6,469 bases of DNA, from assembly GCA_938016625.1 (NCBI GenBank), contig CALILB010000075.1, forward strand, positions 1 to 6,469. Reading direction: 5' to 3'. Position numbers and translations under genes: made by a program. Position 1 is the first letter of the stretch. Each line of letters begins with the position of its first letter. Shown here piece by piece: positions 5,926-6,469 of this stretch. The DNA is from an uncultured bacterium. GTDB taxonomy: Bacteria > Acidobacteriota > Thermoanaerobaculia > Multivoradales > JAHEKO01. The notes beneath the pieces are model-generated. The model saw only the letters and a list, made by a program, of their open reading frames with translations, was not told where the DNA came from and did no database searches.

Positions 5926-6313
5926 TCCTCTCTCCAAGCGACTTTTCTCCCGCTCTACCGGCCCCCATCAGACACGCAGTTCGTCCACGACTGCGGTCGG
6001 ACACGGCGATCGCTTGTCGGCGCCACGTCGACTGGGCCACAGACGACGGTCGCGTTTGGAAGCGGATTGAAACGGTCGGAGCGGAGTGAACATGATGTGG
6101 CTCTCTGACCACAGGTTCCACCGGACAGAGGAATTGATACACCCGCTGTGTCACGTGGTGACGCGCCGTGCCGTCTTATGCAACGTCATGGCTGGAGCCT
6201 TTCTGAAGCGACACCCGAGGAGCTGCTCACGGCGACGTCATTCGATGAGGAGCTCACGAGGTCTTTTCCGAGCCCCTGCCGGGCAAGCCAGCACTTCACA
6301 TCTTCCTTGTCGA
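5926..6313. other. Gene-poor stretch upstream of uppP
   Basis: About 390 bases in which no frame on either strand looks like a known protein. It contains the uppP ribosome binding site (5932-5935) and an inverted repeat at 6150-6162, and presumably the promoter of the uppP unit, though I cannot point to a convincing -35/-10 pair. A minus-strand frame (ELIDKEDVKCWLARQG..., ending in TGA near 6195) and a plus-strand frame (6148-6432) overlap here; neither is supported. Confidence 0.45.
6150..6162. repeat. Inverted repeat GTCAC-GTG-GTGAC upstream of uppP
   Basis: Five-base perfect arms (6150-6154 and 6158-6162) around a three-base centre, ~225 bases upstream of the uppP start. The short symmetrical form is compatible with a dimeric regulator site, but with one copy and no recognised family match this is only a candidate. 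Confidence 0.25.
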
Positions 6314-6469
6314 TCAGCTCCTCGCCAGCGCCTCCCGGGTCGAGAGTTGGGTGGCTCGAAAAGCAGGCCAGAGGCTGGCAAGAGCGGCCAAGCTCACGGC
6401 TAGAACGAGCAAAGGGCGGCCGCTTCAGCTAGGCGTGCCCGCCCGAATGTAGTCCACAGCCACGCCCTC
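6314..6469 (-). pseudogene. C-terminal end of an FtsX/MacB-like ABC transporter permease, with in-frame TGA
   Basis: Reading the minus strand from the window edge, a frame gives EGVAVDYIRAGTPS, then a TGA (6425-6427), then 36 more codons in the same frame to a second TGA at 6314-6316. The second piece contains a hydrophobic run LLVLAVSLAALASLWP followed by AFRATQLSTREAL. This is the usual end of FtsX-family permeases: last membrane helix, then Pa.RA..l.p.eAL. The pattern suggests a permease whose last ~37 codons were cut off by a nonsense change, or one sequence error. Only a short piece is visible and no start can be seen, so identity rests on the helix and tail motif alone. If real, it would be the gene upstream of uppP on the same strand. 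Confidence 0.42.

Noticed and set aside
5926..5937. TTG start for uppP adding four residues
   Set aside because: The purine-rich GGAGAGAGGA sits where it serves the ATG at 5925; starting at TTG would place that signal inside the gene.
6148..6432. 94-codon plus-strand frame near the right edge
   Set aside because: Low-complexity composition, no recognised motif, no clear ribosome binding site, and it is antisense to the likely permease tail.

Overview
The window is GC-rich, gene-dense bacterial DNA. I see no tRNA, rRNA, CRISPR array or insertion sequence. The taxon cannot be fixed from this sequence. A eukaryotic-type (UDPGP) UTP-glucose-1-phosphate uridylyltransferase, a SpoIIE-type phosphatase fused to an RsbW-like ATPase domain, and a GH13_18-type glucoside phosphorylase relic would fit an environmental Gram-negative such as an Acidobacteriota member or a proteobacterium. 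That is inference only.

Left part, plus strand (1-2488): three genes joined by two ATGA stop/start overlaps. First is the C-terminal two thirds of an H-NOX heme protein; its start lies outside the window, but the proximal His and the YxSxR heme-propionate motif are both present. Next is a 581-residue protein: coiled coil, FixL-type heme PAS, PP2C/SpoIIE phosphatase, then a HATPase domain. Last is a 120-residue STAS anti-anti-sigma factor with the phosphorylatable DSSG motif. Read together, this is a partner-switching module with two heme-type gas-sensor domains at its input, and it is the highlight of the window. No sigma factor is present to name the output. The HATPase domain carries an unusual Asp-to-His change in its G1 box.

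Middle, plus strand (about 2641-3441): a broken gene of the sucrose/glucosylglycerate phosphorylase family (GH13_18). The N-terminal ~125 residues and the C-terminal ~63 residues are recognisable. Most of the catalytic barrel is missing, and the remaining pieces lie in different frames; one change of frame coincides with a run of eight G. A short hairpin with a T tract overlaps its stop codon, and two further inverted repeats fill the convergent gap up to 3602.

Right part, minus strand (6469-3603): at the window edge, the C-terminal end of an FtsX/MacB-like ABC permease with an apparent in-frame TGA; a ~390-base stretch without a convincing gene; uppP (undecaprenyl-diphosphatase); and, 109 bases on, a UDPGP-family UTP-glucose-1-phosphate uridylyltransferase. 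The last two probably form one envelope/sugar-nucleotide transcription unit. The decayed phosphorylase would once have supplied glucose-1-phosphate, the substrate of the converging uridylyltransferase gene.
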